Part shown: in pieces, positions 1 through 9,755 of the stretch
Layout: each line of letters starts with the position of its first letter
Position numbering within the stretch: position 1 is the first letter of the stretch
DNA from: Marinilabiliales bacterium
Lineage (GTDB): Bacteria > Bacteroidota > Bacteroidia > Bacteroidales > ML635J-15
Reading direction: 5' to 3'
DNA: 64,000 nucleotides
Assembly (NCBI GenBank): GCA_002869385.1
Contig: PKTB01000024.1
Location: forward strand, 248,001 to 312,000
Position numbers and translations under genes: made by a program
The notes under the pieces: generated by a model
Databases searched by the model: none
The model's input: the letters and a program-made list of their open reading frames with translations, nothing else
What the model was told of the DNA's origin: nothing

Positions 1-1
1 G

Positions 2-277
2 CCTATAGCATTGAAGTTAGGTTTTTCTTATCTATTTAGTAAATCTCTTTTGTTTGCAATTGAAACAGGACAGGCTATAAATGGTTACGTTCCAGTATTT
101 AAGACAGGTATAGAATATACTATAAATAATCAATTCTCAATGCGAACAGGTATTGCTCTGATGCCAGTGGAATATTCATTTGGACTTGGCTATCATTCTA
201 GTAGTATTATATTTGATTTAGCATATGCATATCATGAGGTTTTAGGTTCAACTCCAAAAATAGCTGTGTCGTATTAA
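2..277 (+). CDS. C-terminal part of a PorV/PorQ-like outer-membrane beta-barrel protein (partial)
   Basis: The reading frame enters from the left edge and ends at a TAA at 275-277. The visible 91 residues alternate aromatic and polar residues in amphipathic strands, with motifs such as VFKTGIEYTI, FGLGY and LAYAYHEVLGS. These resemble the last strands of PorV/PorQ-like Bacteroidetes barrels, which are often linked to T9SS. It is followed by a helix-hairpin-helix/outer-membrane gene, a pairing I recall from this phylum. The present end is ...AVSY. If base 275 were G instead of T, the protein would end ...SYEF with a stop at 281-283, giving the C-terminal Phe usual for outer-membrane barrels, and an ATG for the next gene would appear at 273. 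That reconstruction is inference. Family assignment is by fold-like pattern only. Confidence 0.6.
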   Translation, partial: PIALKLGFSYLFSKSLLFAIETGQAINGYVPVFKTGIEYTINNQFSMRTGIALMPVEYSFGLGYHSSSIIFDLAYAYHEVLGSTPKIAVSY

Positions 278-2363
278 TTTTAAAGGAATTTTCATACTAT
301 TCCTATTAACAATAGGAGTCTCTGCTGCTCTTTTAGCACAGGAGGAGGACAATATGCCTCAATTGGATGAAATAATTGAGGAAATAGCAGCCTCTACAGA
401 TGCTGAGCTCGATTATACTAACTTATTTCTAAGTCTGGAAAATCTATATTATAGTCCACTTGACTTAAATACAGCAAGTGAAGAAGATTTTAATAAATTA
501 ATCTTTCTTACAGAATATCAGGTTTTTTCATTATTGAATTATCGCAAAAAATATGGCAAGTACACAACAGTCTATGAATTACAATATGTTGATGGAATCG
601 ACCCACTGACATTAAAATTCTTATTACCTTTTGTTGAAGTTGCTGAAGATTCAGGACAGAAAAAAATGAGTATTGGCAAAATGCTAACTTATGGAAGACA
701 TACTGTTATGACCAGATATCAGAGATTACTTCAGGAAAAGGACGGATACTTACCTATTGCCGATAGTATTATTGCTGAGAACCCTGATAAATCGAGATAT
801 CTAGGTAGTCCTGACAAGCTATATTTTAGATATAATTATCAATATAAAGATAAGCTATATTATGGTCTTACAGCCGAAAAAGACGATGGTGAACAATTTT
901 TTAACGGAGCTCAAAAATATGGGTTTGATTATTATTCAGGACATTTTCAAATTAATGATTTAGGAATTGTAAAGAAGATAATAATTGGTGATTATGTGGC
1001 TCAGTTTGGCCAGGGGCTTACGATGTGGTCGGGGATGAGTTTTGGAAAGACAACAAATACAGCAAATGTTATAAAAAAAGCAAGAGGAGTTCATAAATAC
1101 AGTTCAGTAAATGAGTCTGCATTTTTAAGAGGTCAGGCAATGACACTGCAATTTAAGAACTTTACATTTACAGAATTTGTGTCATATAAGCCAATAGATG
1201 GTTCGGTTAGTTCTACAGAGGACACTGTATTTATTGAGGATGAGCAGTATATTGCAAATTTCCTTGAGACAGGTTATCATCGTACTCCATCAGAAATTGC
1301 CAAACGCAAAACAATTAACGAATTTATCAGTGGAGGGAATCTTAGCTGGAGTAGTGAACACTTGAGGTTAGGTGCTACAGGTGTCTATTATGCTTTTTCT
1401 GACTCTCTTGCACCCAATAGTCAGGCATATAGGTATTTTGATTTCAGTGGGTATTCAAATGCAAATTTTGGTATTGATTATCTTGTGACGATTCCTAAAG
1501 TAAATATTTTTGGAGAAACCTCCATAAGTCCGAATATGGGAATTTCGAGTATAAATGGAGCCGTATTTGATCTTGTCCCTGAGTTTAAAATGTCTGCAAT
1601 CTATCGTTATTATAGTCCTGATTATCAAGCACTTTATGCGCAACCATTCTCTGAAGGTAATAAGCCTTATAATGAGTCTGGTTTGTTTGTTGGATTTCAG
1701 ATATTTCCTAGAAAATACTGGAAAGTTGAAGCCTATTACGATGCATGGAAATATCCTTGGTTAAGATATGGAGTTGGTGGCCCATCAACAGGAAATGAAT
1801 ATTTAGTCCAAGTAAGTCACTATCCAAAGCGAAATCTGGATATGTATGTTCGTTTTAAGTATGAAACTAAAGAGAAGAATAATAGTGATATCGAATATGG
1901 AGTTAGACCTTTAGATTCTTATGTTAGTGCAAAATTTAGATACCAGATTAATTACTAACCTGATAAACAATTAAAACTTAAAAATAGGGTAGAAGTGGCA
2001 TCCTATGAGTTTAATGGAGAGCAAGAATGGGGTTATATGGTATATCAGGATATACAGTATAAGCCACAAAATCTTCCATTTACTTTTACAGGTAGATTTG
2101 CAATCTTTGATACAGAATCATGGGATACCAGAATTTATGCTTATGAACCTGATGTGCTTTATGCATTTTCTGTTACTGCATATTATAGTCAGGGTAGTAG
2201 ACTTGTTTTTATCGTCAAATATAGTGCGTTAGATAATCTGGATTTCTGGTTTAGAATAGCAAATTCTTATTATCATGATAAAGATGAGCTTGGTAGCGGT
2301 TTGGATGCTATAGAAGGTAAAAATCGTACAGATGTTAAACTCCAAGTTCGTTATAAGTTCTGA
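273..2363 (+). pseudogene. Helix-hairpin-helix / outer-membrane protein, interrupted by in-frame TAA and lacking an ATG
   Basis: One continuous frame of about 696 codons with a TAA at 1956-1958 (codon 562). Downstream sequence stays in the same frame and keeps barrel-like strands up to ...VRYKF at 2363, so this is one gene with a point nonsense change. The N-terminus reads as a signal peptide (hydrophobic run FILFLLTIGVSAALLAQ), but it starts at ATT (273) and the first ATG (354) lies after the cleavage region. Residues about 55-120 carry ComEA-like helix-hairpin-helix motifs (LDLNTASEEDFNKL, then VYELQYVDGI). The rest is rich in Tyr/Phe strands typical of Bacteroidetes outer-membrane proteins. 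Function is unknown; proteins of this architecture are usually annotated only as helix-hairpin-helix proteins. It overlaps the preceding gene's end, suggesting co-transcription. Confidence 0.7.
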
Positions 2364-2365
2364 TT

Positions 2366-2872
2366 ATGCTAATAACTACTGCAGAAGAGCATATAGACTT
2401 CTTACAGAATAATTTACTATTGCCAATCCGAAAAATTCTTGATAGTTCTGACAGCGTGTTTGGATTTATGGTAATGGGACAAGCTATTGAAATCTTAGGC
2501 TCATATTTGGATAATAAACCTATGCGTGCACAAAGACAGTCAGCATTAAGGTTTTCAGCAGCTCTTTATAGGTTGTTTCCATCAAAATATAGTATGACAA
2601 ACAGGAAGAATTTGTTATATATTCAACTTAGGTCGATTTTAACGCATACTTTTATCCCAACTGGTAATCTTTCTTTAAATTTTGGCTTAGACACAAAAGA
2701 AAAACATCACCTACAATTTGTAAATGATGTTTTATATTTATACTCCGAAAATCTTTATTATGATCTTGAGAAAGCTGTGAATAAGTTGATAATTATGATA
2801 AATGATAATCGAATCAAGTTAAAAAAGCTTTCTACAGGAGAAATTAATTCTAACCCAGACTTCCAAGCTTAA
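2366..2872 (+). CDS. Conserved hypothetical protein, 168 aa
   Basis: Complete frame starting at ATG two bases after the previous stop, so probably the same transcript. The protein is soluble, with no signal peptide or membrane segment. Recognisable stretches are SVFGFMVMGQAIEILGSYLDNKP near residues 30-52 and LRSILTHTFIPTG near 86-98. I recall similar Bacteroidetes proteins of unknown function with the GFMVMGQ...LG..LDNKP and LTHTFIP motifs. The conserved Arg/His around THTFIP might be an active or binding site, but nothing identifies a reaction. The 3' end overlaps the convergent universal-stress gene by 23 bp, so no separate terminator lies between them. Confidence 0.6.
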   Translation: MLITTAEEHIDFLQNNLLLPIRKILDSSDSVFGFMVMGQAIEILGSYLDNKPMRAQRQSALRFSAALYRLFPSKYSMTNRKNLLYIQLRSILTHTFIPTGNLSLNFGLDTKEKHHLQFVNDVLYLYSENLYYDLEKAVNKLIIMINDNRIKLKKLSTGEINSNPDFQA

Positions 2873-3647
2873 TAATATCTGTACGTTTATTTACGCACAT
2901 TATAGGAATTTTCTTGTATAACTGTAAATTTTCAGCCTTTTTTAATTCTTTAATGTACTTTCTGTACTTATCTGTCATTACAAGAATTAAATCACTCTCT
3001 ACGTTGTTTGCATAGGAGTAAAGTGAGTCAGAGAAGTTTTTAGAAGATTCTAAAACTTTTATTTCATAATCAATTAAGTTCTTGTCAAAGATTGATTTAG
3101 CGAATTTTAAATTGTTATTGAGTTGTTTAACTTTAAAACCGTCAGAGTAATTATGTGTTAACAGGTAAACCTTGCTTTCAAATAAAGTATTAATGTATCT
3201 TACCCATTGAACTTTAACTCTTGAATTTTTATCATTATCTACAGGAATAAGTATTCTATCATATTCTCCGAAAATAACAGGATTTTGAACTAAAATAAAT
3301 GGTATTTTTACGAATTTTTTGACAACTTTCATTGCTTTCTTTATGTTTTTCACCCCATGTGTGCCCATTACAGCAAGATATGCGTCAATTTCGAGTCCGT
3401 ATTGATATATTTCTTTAAATAGATTACCCGTTCTAACTTCACAAATTATTTCAACTTCTTTTCCTTCACTAAAAGTAGTTGCAATTTCTTTAAGTTTTTC
3501 AGTTGCAGAGTCTATCTGAGATTTACTTTTTACAATGTGTATAAGGTGAATAGGGCTTTTTGAAGCTTTGCCGACCATATAAGCATGTTCAATTGCAAAG
3601 TTACCTACTTCAGTAAAATAATGTGGTACCAGAATACTCTTTTTCAT
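2850..3647 (-). CDS. Universal stress protein (Usp) tandem-domain protein
   Basis: 265 residues. The N-terminal half begins MKKSILVPHYF and continues with a beta-alpha Usp pattern including LAVMGTHG near residue 92, where UspA proteins have a nucleotide-binding G-x-x-G region. The second half restarts at RILIPVDN near residue 133 and ends SDLILVMTDK...IPIMCVN, so this is a two-domain Usp. No membrane segment. Usp proteins are cytoplasmic and commonly bind ATP or other ligands in stress responses; the ligand cannot be told here. The usual second-domain G-2x-G-9x-G signature is weak, so ATP binding is uncertain. It converges with the 168-aa gene (23-bp overlap). A second, longer Usp gene lies at 54366-55223. 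Confidence 0.8.
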   Translation of the reverse strand: MKKSILVPHYFTEVGNFAIEHAYMVGKASKSPIHLIHIVKSKSQIDSATEKLKEIATTFSEGKEVEIICEVRTGNLFKEIYQYGLEIDAYLAVMGTHGVKNIKKAMKVVKKFVKIPFILVQNPVIFGEYDRILIPVDNDKNSRVKVQWVRYINTLFESKVYLLTHNYSDGFKVKQLNNNLKFAKSIFDKNLIDYEIKVLESSKNFSDSLYSYANNVESDLILVMTDKYRKYIKELKKAENLQLYKKIPIMCVNKRTDIIKLGSLG

Positions 3648-3910
3648 ATCATTTCTTTTTGGTTAGTAATATGAATTTGTTGCTTAATTAAACGTATTAA
3701 ATATACAAAATGTTGCTTAATTTAAGCTAAATCCGCATCAAAAATACTAAAATTAAAAACGTTACTTTTGGTAGATTATTATATTTATCAACAAAATTAT
3801 TAACTAAATAGCTGATTTGTAATTGGTTGAATAAAAAGTTGTAACTAAAAGCATTCTATATAATATGCAAATAATTTAAATATATATTCAGTATATATTA
3901 TGATTTGAGT

Positions 3911-5635
3911 TTAATCTTCTAGCTTATGTATATCTTTTATTAGAATCTGAAGAAAAGTTTGATTCATAAAATGGTTCTCAAAAATTTGGTAACATAGGTC
4001 AAATGGTTTGTATTCCTTTATATAATCGTTGAATTTGCCAAAGTTGAACCCAATGCCATCGACGCATCTATTATCTCCTAAGTGTTGGATTACTTTAAGT
4101 TTTAAGTGATCTTTAGTCTTACCTACCAGTTTAATACTTCCATTATCATAAACCCCACGTGAAACAAAAGTTGGCGTCATGTTTTCAGGACCAAAAGGAG
4201 CAAATTGTTTAAGTAATCGATATAACTTTGGTGTAATATCTTTAATTTCTATCTCCATATCTGCAATTATAACAGGAATTCTTTGTTCCTCAGTAATGGT
4301 TTCTTTTACATAGTTTTCAAACCTTTCTTTAAACTCTTCCAGATTTTCCATGTCGAGAGTTATGCCAGCTGCGTACATATGTCCACCAAAGTTTTCTAAA
4401 AGGTCTGAACAATGTTCTATTGCATTATACAGGTTGTAACCGGGAACTGAGCGGGCAGAACCTGTTGCTTTTCCGTTACTTTTTGTAAATACAACTGTAG
4501 GTCTGTAATATGTTTCAGTAAGTCTTGAAGCAACAATCCCAATAACTCCTTTATGCCAGTCTTTAGAGAATACGACAGTTGTGTAGGCACTTTTTGATAT
4601 CTCGTTAGAGGCAATCATATTTAATGCTTCATCTGTTATTACATGATCAAGCTCTTTACGACTAGAGTTTATTGTATTAATTTCAGCACCAATCTTTTCT
4701 GCAAAACTTTCACTTTCAGTTACAAGGAGTTCGACAGCTGTAATACCTGACTCCATGCGACCAGCAGCATTAATTCTAGGTCCGATTTTAAAAACGATAT
4801 CATTTACCTGAATTTCTTTATCAATCATTCCGGTAATTTCAATTATACTTTTTAAACCAGGACAAGGGTCTGTATTTAATTGTTGTAATCCGTAATATGA
4901 TAAAATTCTGTTTTCACCTGTTAATGGTACTATATCAGAGCCAATGCTTACAACTACTAAGTCAAGATTCTTATACAGGACTTCGGGTTTTGCTTCAATC
5001 TTTGTACAATATGCTTGCATTAATTTAAATGCAACACCAGCTCCTGATAATTCTTTATATGGATATTCGCAGTCACGACGTTTAGGGTCAAGTACGGCAT
5101 GTGCTTCAGGAAGTTCATCTCCCGGATTATGGTGGTCACAAATAATAATATCTATGCCTTTTTCTTTGGCATAAGCTGTTTTTTCTACTGCTTTTATTCC
5201 ACAATCTACTGCTATAACCAATGTGCATTCATTTTCTTCAGCATAATCGATACCTTTAAATGAAATTCCATAGCCTTCATTATATCTGTCAGGAACGTAA
5301 TACTTAAGGTTATTATGAAAGTTTTTAAGGTAATTATAGACTACTGCAACAGCTGTTGTACCATCAACATCATAATCCCCATAGATTAAAATTGGTTCTT
5401 GTTTATCTACAGCTATTATAAGACGTTCAACAGCTTTATCCATATCCTTCATTAAAAAAGGATCATGTAAATCGCTTAACTCAGGTCTAAAGAAAACTCT
5501 TGCTTCTTCGTAAGTTTCAACTTCTCGCTGAACGAGCAAGTTGGCAATTTTTTGGTCAACATTTAATAAAGATGATAGTTTTTCAACCTTCTCCGAATCC
5601 CCTTTTTCCTTGATTAACCAGCGTTTTTCTATCAT
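3911..5635 (-). CDS. recJ: Single-stranded-DNA-specific 5'-3' exonuclease RecJ
   Basis: 574 aa, the usual RecJ length. The DHH phosphoesterase motifs are present: YGDYDVDGTTA near residue 70, AVDCGI near 118, ICDHHNPG near 139 and GAGVAFKL near 176. The DHHA1 region has RINAAGRMESG near 290, the GVIGIVASRL stretch near 359 and GSARSVPGYN with FGGHMYAAG near 387-420. A C-terminal OB domain follows. The chosen start gives MIEKRWLI, typical of RecJ; an in-frame ATG nine codons upstream gives an unlikely extension. RecJ degrades 5' single strands in RecFOR recombination and mismatch/base-excision repair. It is monocistronic and divergent from lysS across 217 bp. I see no interrupted motif. Confidence 0.96.
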   Translation of the reverse strand: MIEKRWLIKEKGDSEKVEKLSSLLNVDQKIANLLVQREVETYEEARVFFRPELSDLHDPFLMKDMDKAVERLIIAVDKQEPILIYGDYDVDGTTAVAVVYNYLKNFHNNLKYYVPDRYNEGYGISFKGIDYAEENECTLVIAVDCGIKAVEKTAYAKEKGIDIIICDHHNPGDELPEAHAVLDPKRRDCEYPYKELSGAGVAFKLMQAYCTKIEAKPEVLYKNLDLVVVSIGSDIVPLTGENRILSYYGLQQLNTDPCPGLKSIIEITGMIDKEIQVNDIVFKIGPRINAAGRMESGITAVELLVTESESFAEKIGAEINTINSSRKELDHVITDEALNMIASNEISKSAYTTVVFSKDWHKGVIGIVASRLTETYYRPTVVFTKSNGKATGSARSVPGYNLYNAIEHCSDLLENFGGHMYAAGITLDMENLEEFKERFENYVKETITEEQRIPVIIADMEIEIKDITPKLYRLLKQFAPFGPENMTPTFVSRGVYDNGSIKLVGKTKDHLKLKVIQHLGDNRCVDGIGFNFGKFNDYIKEYKPFDLCYQIFENHFMNQTFLQILIKDIHKLED

Positions 5636-5828
5636 TTTATAAGTTTGACATTTATGCCTCACAATAATAATAAAAATAATTGGTTTCTTTTACATATTAT
5701 CGAATTACTTATTTAATTTTTAGCCCGATATTTAGTAATTGAACGCTATATTTTTCTTCTTTAATTATAAATTGTAGTGATTTGAACATATGTGTGAATT
5801 TTTCCTATGATTTTTCGTGCTTTAATTT

Positions 5829-5836
5829 TATCTTTG
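5829..5836 (+). promoter_or_regulatory. Candidate -7 promoter element for lysS (TATCTTTG)
   Basis: Matches the Bacteroidetes housekeeping -7 consensus TAnnTTTG exactly and lies 16 bp upstream of the lysS ATG, giving a short leader. No convincing -33 TTG was seen at the expected spacing. The call rests on motif and position only. Confidence 0.5.
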
Positions 5837-5852
5837 CAAAAAAAATATAGAT

Positions 5853-7580
5853 ATGGATTATTCAGGATTGAGTGAACAGGAAGTATTGCGTCGTCAGGCG
5901 CTTGAAAAATTAAGAGAGTTAGGAATTGAAACATATCCTGCAGCAGAATATCCCGTTAATATGTATACAAGTGATATTCTTGAGAAATTCAGTGATGAAA
6001 ATTCCACTGAAGAATTGAAATCAATATGTATTGCTGGCAGAATTATGTCACGTCGTATTATGGGAAATGCTTCTTTTGCAGAACTTCAAGATAGCAAAGG
6101 TAGAGTGCAGCTTTATTTTAAGCGCGACGATATTTGCGAGGGAGAAGATAAAACGATGTATAATACTGTCTTTAAGAAATTGCTTGATATTGGTGATATT
6201 ATTGGAGTGAAAGGTTATGCATTTAGAACTCAAATGGGTGAAATATCAGTACATGTAACTAGTTTTGATGTTCTTTCGAAATCTTTAAAACCGCTTCCAA
6301 TAGTTAAAGAAAAAGATGGTCAGGTATATGATGCATTTACCGATCCTGATATGAGGTATCGTCAGCTATATGTTGATTTAATCGTAAATCCGCAGGTAAA
6401 AGACACTTTTATTAAGCGCACAAAGATTGTTAATACAATGCGTAATTTCTTTAACGAGCAATGATATATTGAAGTTGAAACACCTATATTACAACCAATA
6501 CCTGGTGGTGCAGCAGCTCGCCCTTTTATTACACATCATAATGCTCTTGATATTCCATTATATCTTCGTATTGCAAACGAACTTTATTTAAAACGCCTTA
6601 TTGTTGGTGGTTTTGAAGGAGTTTATGAATTTGCTAAAGATTTTCGTAACGAGGGAATGGATCGTACCCATAATCCGGAGTTTACCGTTCTTGAAATATA
6701 TGTAGCTTATAAGGATTATAAGTGGATGATGAACTTTACTGAGGAAATGGTTGAAAGAGTTGCTTTGGCATTACATGGAACTACTAAAGTTAAACTTGGT
6801 GATAAGGAAATTGACTTTAAACGACCTTTCCGCAGAGTTACAATGGTTGACGCTATTAAAGAACATACCGGTTACGATATTACTGGAAAGTCAGAAGATG
6901 AACTTCGCCAGATATGTAAGGAATTAGAAATTGAAACTGATCCTTCAATGGGTAAAGGTAAACTAATAGATGAGATTTTTGGTGAGAAGTGTGAGCATAG
7001 CTACGTTCAACCAACATTCATAATTTATTATCCTGTTGAGATGTCTCCATTAACAAAAAAGCATCGCTTAGAAAAAGGCTTGACTGAGAGATTTGAGTTA
7101 TTTGTTAATGGAAAAGAACTTGCAAATGCATACTCTGAGTTAAATGATCCAATTGATCAAAGAGAAAGATTTGAAGAGCAGCTAAAATTATCAGAAAAAG
7201 GTGATGACGAGGCAATGTTTATTGATCAAGACTTTTTACGTGCACTTGAATATGGTATGCCACCAAACTCAGGAATGGGAATTGGGATTGATAGATTAAC
7301 TATGTTTATGACTGATAATGCATCAATACAGGATGTTCTACTTTTCCCTCAAATGAAACCTGAAAAGAAAGCTGAAATTGTTACAGCAAGTATTTTTACT
7401 GAAATAGGCATTCCTGAAGAATGGGCAAAAGTTATTCTGGATACAGGTATTAAGTCTGTAGATGAGCTTAAAGATACAAATCCAAATAAACTACATCAGA
7501 CAATATGTGGATATAACAAAAAGAACAAATTGGGGCTTACAAATCCCTCACAGGATGATGTTAAAAACTGGATTGTATAA
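5853..7580 (+). pseudogene. lysS: Lysyl-tRNA synthetase (class II), interrupted by in-frame TGA
   Basis: 575 codons, with TGA at 6462-6464 (codon 204). The N-terminal OB anticodon-binding domain is near residues 55-160. The class II core follows: FFNEQ-stop-[54 protein letters not shown], then [13 protein letters not shown] with the motif 3 Arg. In LysS the interrupted position is Gly (for example ARGFMEVETP in E. coli), so GGA to TGA, a G to T change, explains it. Both halves remain excellent LysS sequence, and a C-terminal extension of about 65 residues follows the core. The next gene's ATG abuts the stop. LysS is normally essential and no second copy is visible here, so a real null mutation is unlikely; a sequence error or a damaged template fits better. 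Confidence 0.95.
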
Positions 7581-9530
7581 ATGAAACTCTATAGGAGAAT
7601 AATATTGGTACTGCTTGCCGCGACCTTATTTGCTGGTAACGTATTTTCATTGAATTCTGTCAGAAGAGTTGAAATAGAACCTGATTTTGCTATTGTTGAA
7701 GGCATGGAAACTCTGATTCAGATAACCACTTATGATAGTATTGATAATATTGCTCCGATTAACTGTTTTTCTTCTGTTTATGTTGATGTTGAAAAGATTG
7801 ATTTGTATTTTACAGACGGTCATGCAGAGTTTAAGTATGTCTTTAATGAAGCAAAGCAAATAGAACTGGTTTGTGGCAATGTTAAAGCTACAAAAGATGT
7901 TAACCCTATTCCTTTATGGTTCTCTATTTTGCCCCCACTTATTGCAATATTATTTGCATTATTGTTTAAAGAAGTCTTTTCTGCATTATTTCTTGGATTG
8001 TTTAGTGGAACGTTTATAATATATCTATATCAGGGAGTAGGAGCTTTTGGAGCAATCTTCAAAGGTATATTTTCTATTGCAGATAAGTATGTTATCGAAG
8101 CTTTATAAGATAACTCCCATATATCAATAATTGTATTTTCAATGCTTATTGGTGGGACTGTTCATATTATTACAAAGAACGGTGGTATGCAGGGAGTGAT
8201 AAATTTTTTATCAAAGTATGCAAGAAGTGCACGCTCCGGACAATTTGTCACATGGTTACTGGGAATAATGGTATTCTTTGATGATTATGCAAATACTTTA
8301 GTCGTTGGTAATACTATGCGTCCTGTGACAGACAGATTGAAAATATCAAGGGAGAAACTTGCGTATATTGTTGATAGTACAGCAGCTCCAGTTGCTTCAA
8401 TTGCGTTTGTTACAACATGGATTGGAGCTGAGTTAAGTTATATTCATTCTACTTTAATAGATTTACAACTGGACGAAAGCGCATATAATATCTTTTTCTC
8501 AAGTCTTAAATATTCTTTTTATCCTGTAATAACATTGATATTTGTTTTAATGTTGATATATATGCGCAGAGATTTTGGGCATATGTACCACACTGAGTTT
8601 CGCGCAAGAAGTAAAGGTGTTAACGTTGCCAGTCAGGAAAAGAAAATAGAACATAATTTAAAAGATTTTGAATCTTCCAAAAAAACGAAACCAAGAGCAT
8701 TTAATGCTTTGATTCCAGTTGCTGTTATTGTTTTTGGAACGATTGCAGGATTAATTTACACTGGATGGGATGCCAAAATATGGAATTCTGATATTGGATT
8801 ATTAACGAAAATTTCGGGTATAATTGGTAATTCTGATTCATATAAATCACTTATTTGGGCTTCTTTGGGTGGTTTGATAATATCCATAGTTTTAAGTCTC
8901 GTGCAAAAGTTGCTAAACCTTAAAGAGGCCTCAGAAGGAATTGTTGCAGGATTTAAATCTATGTTGACAGCTATACTAATATTGACACTTGCCTGGTCTT
9001 TGGCAGGATTAGTTAGCGATTTACATACTGCAGATTTTATTACATTATCAATACAATCAACCAGTTTAAGTCCACAGTTTTTACCGTTTATTACGTTCCT
9101 GGTTTCAGGATTAATTGCATTTAGTACCGGATCAAGTTGGGGAACCATGGCGATAATGTATCCATTGATATTACCTGCAACATGGTTGTTGTGTGGCGAT
9201 GCCGGAATGTCTTATGATGCATCACTAGGAGTGTTTGCACATGTTGTTTCTACTGTTATTGCAGGATCAGTTTTTGGTGATCATTGTTCTCCAATATCTG
9301 ATACTACAATATTGAGTTCACTCGCATCTTCATGTAATCATATACAACATGTTAAAACTCAATTACAATATGCTATTACTGTAGCTCTTGTGACTCTGGT
9401 TGCCGGAACCTTACCCGTTGCATATGGTGTAAGCCAGTTTATTGTTTACCCTGTTATGATTGCTTTAATTTGGCTAATAATTAAGTTTGTTGGAAAGAAA
9501 CACGAACCTTTAATAACAAAATTAGATTAA
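7581..9530 (+). pseudogene. nhaC: NhaC-type Na+/H+ antiporter with N-terminal exported domain, interrupted by in-frame TAA
   Basis: 649 codons with TAA at 8106-8108 (codon 176). Residues 1-24 are a signal peptide (MKLYRRIILVLLAATLFAGNVFS), 25-105 a small beta-rich exported domain, and from about 112 a multi-spanning NhaC-family transporter. NhaC signatures are PPLIAILFAL, VFFDDYANTLVVG, STAAPVASIAF, GSSWGTMAIMYP and FGDHCSPISDTTILSSL. The stop lies in the loop before DNSHISIIVFSMLIGG, where transporters read through without a break. Residue 596 is Gln in TQLQYA, where the family has a conserved Pro (TQLPYA); CCA to CAA is a C to A change. It would export Na+ in exchange for protons. It starts immediately after lysS. 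Confidence 0.9.
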
Positions 9531-9545
9531 TACTGTTATAACAAT

Positions 9546-9755
9546 ATGGATATTTTAATAATTCTGATACCTGCAATTGTAATCTTAGTACTTGTAGTAC
9601 TTGGTTTGGGTGTTGGTATCTTCTTTAGTAAAAAGAAACGTTTTCCAACTACCTCAATTAGTCGCAATAAAGAAATGGCAAAGCGAAATATTACTTGTGC
9701 AAAGCATGATGAATTCAAGGCTTGTGGTCAAAAGGGAAATGGTTGCTGTGGATAG
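9546..9755 (+). CDS. Small single-span membrane protein with Cys-rich tail
   Basis: 69 aa. Residues 3-27 form one transmembrane helix (ILIILIPAIVILVLVVLGLGVG). They are followed by FFSKKKRFPTT, SRNKEMAKRNITCAKHDEF and a C-terminal KACGQKGNGCCG. The short helix, K.KFP.T.....N..M.K..I.CAK pattern and terminal cysteines match a small Bacteroidetes membrane protein family of unknown function that I recall. The four Cys (CAK, AC, CC) could bind metal or form disulfides; the topology suggests the tail is cytoplasmic, which would favour metal or redox binding. It lies 15 bp after the antiporter gene and probably shares its transcript. Its 3' end overlaps the convergent glycosyltransferase by 41 bp. 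Confidence 0.7.
   Translation: MDILIILIPAIVILVLVVLGLGVGIFFSKKKRFPTTSISRNKEMAKRNITCAKHDEFKACGQKGNGCCG

Noticed and set aside
354..2363. Genes split into two separate proteins by the stops
   Set aside because: The second parts lack proper start codons and leaders, and single-domain folds are cut in the middle (LysS, epimerase, RluA, Usp).
6462..6464. Selenocysteine or pyrrolysine insertion at TGA/TAG sites
   Set aside because: The expected residues are not Cys or Lys-type catalytic positions, no SECIS-like hairpin or sel/pyl gene is seen, and most sites are TAA.
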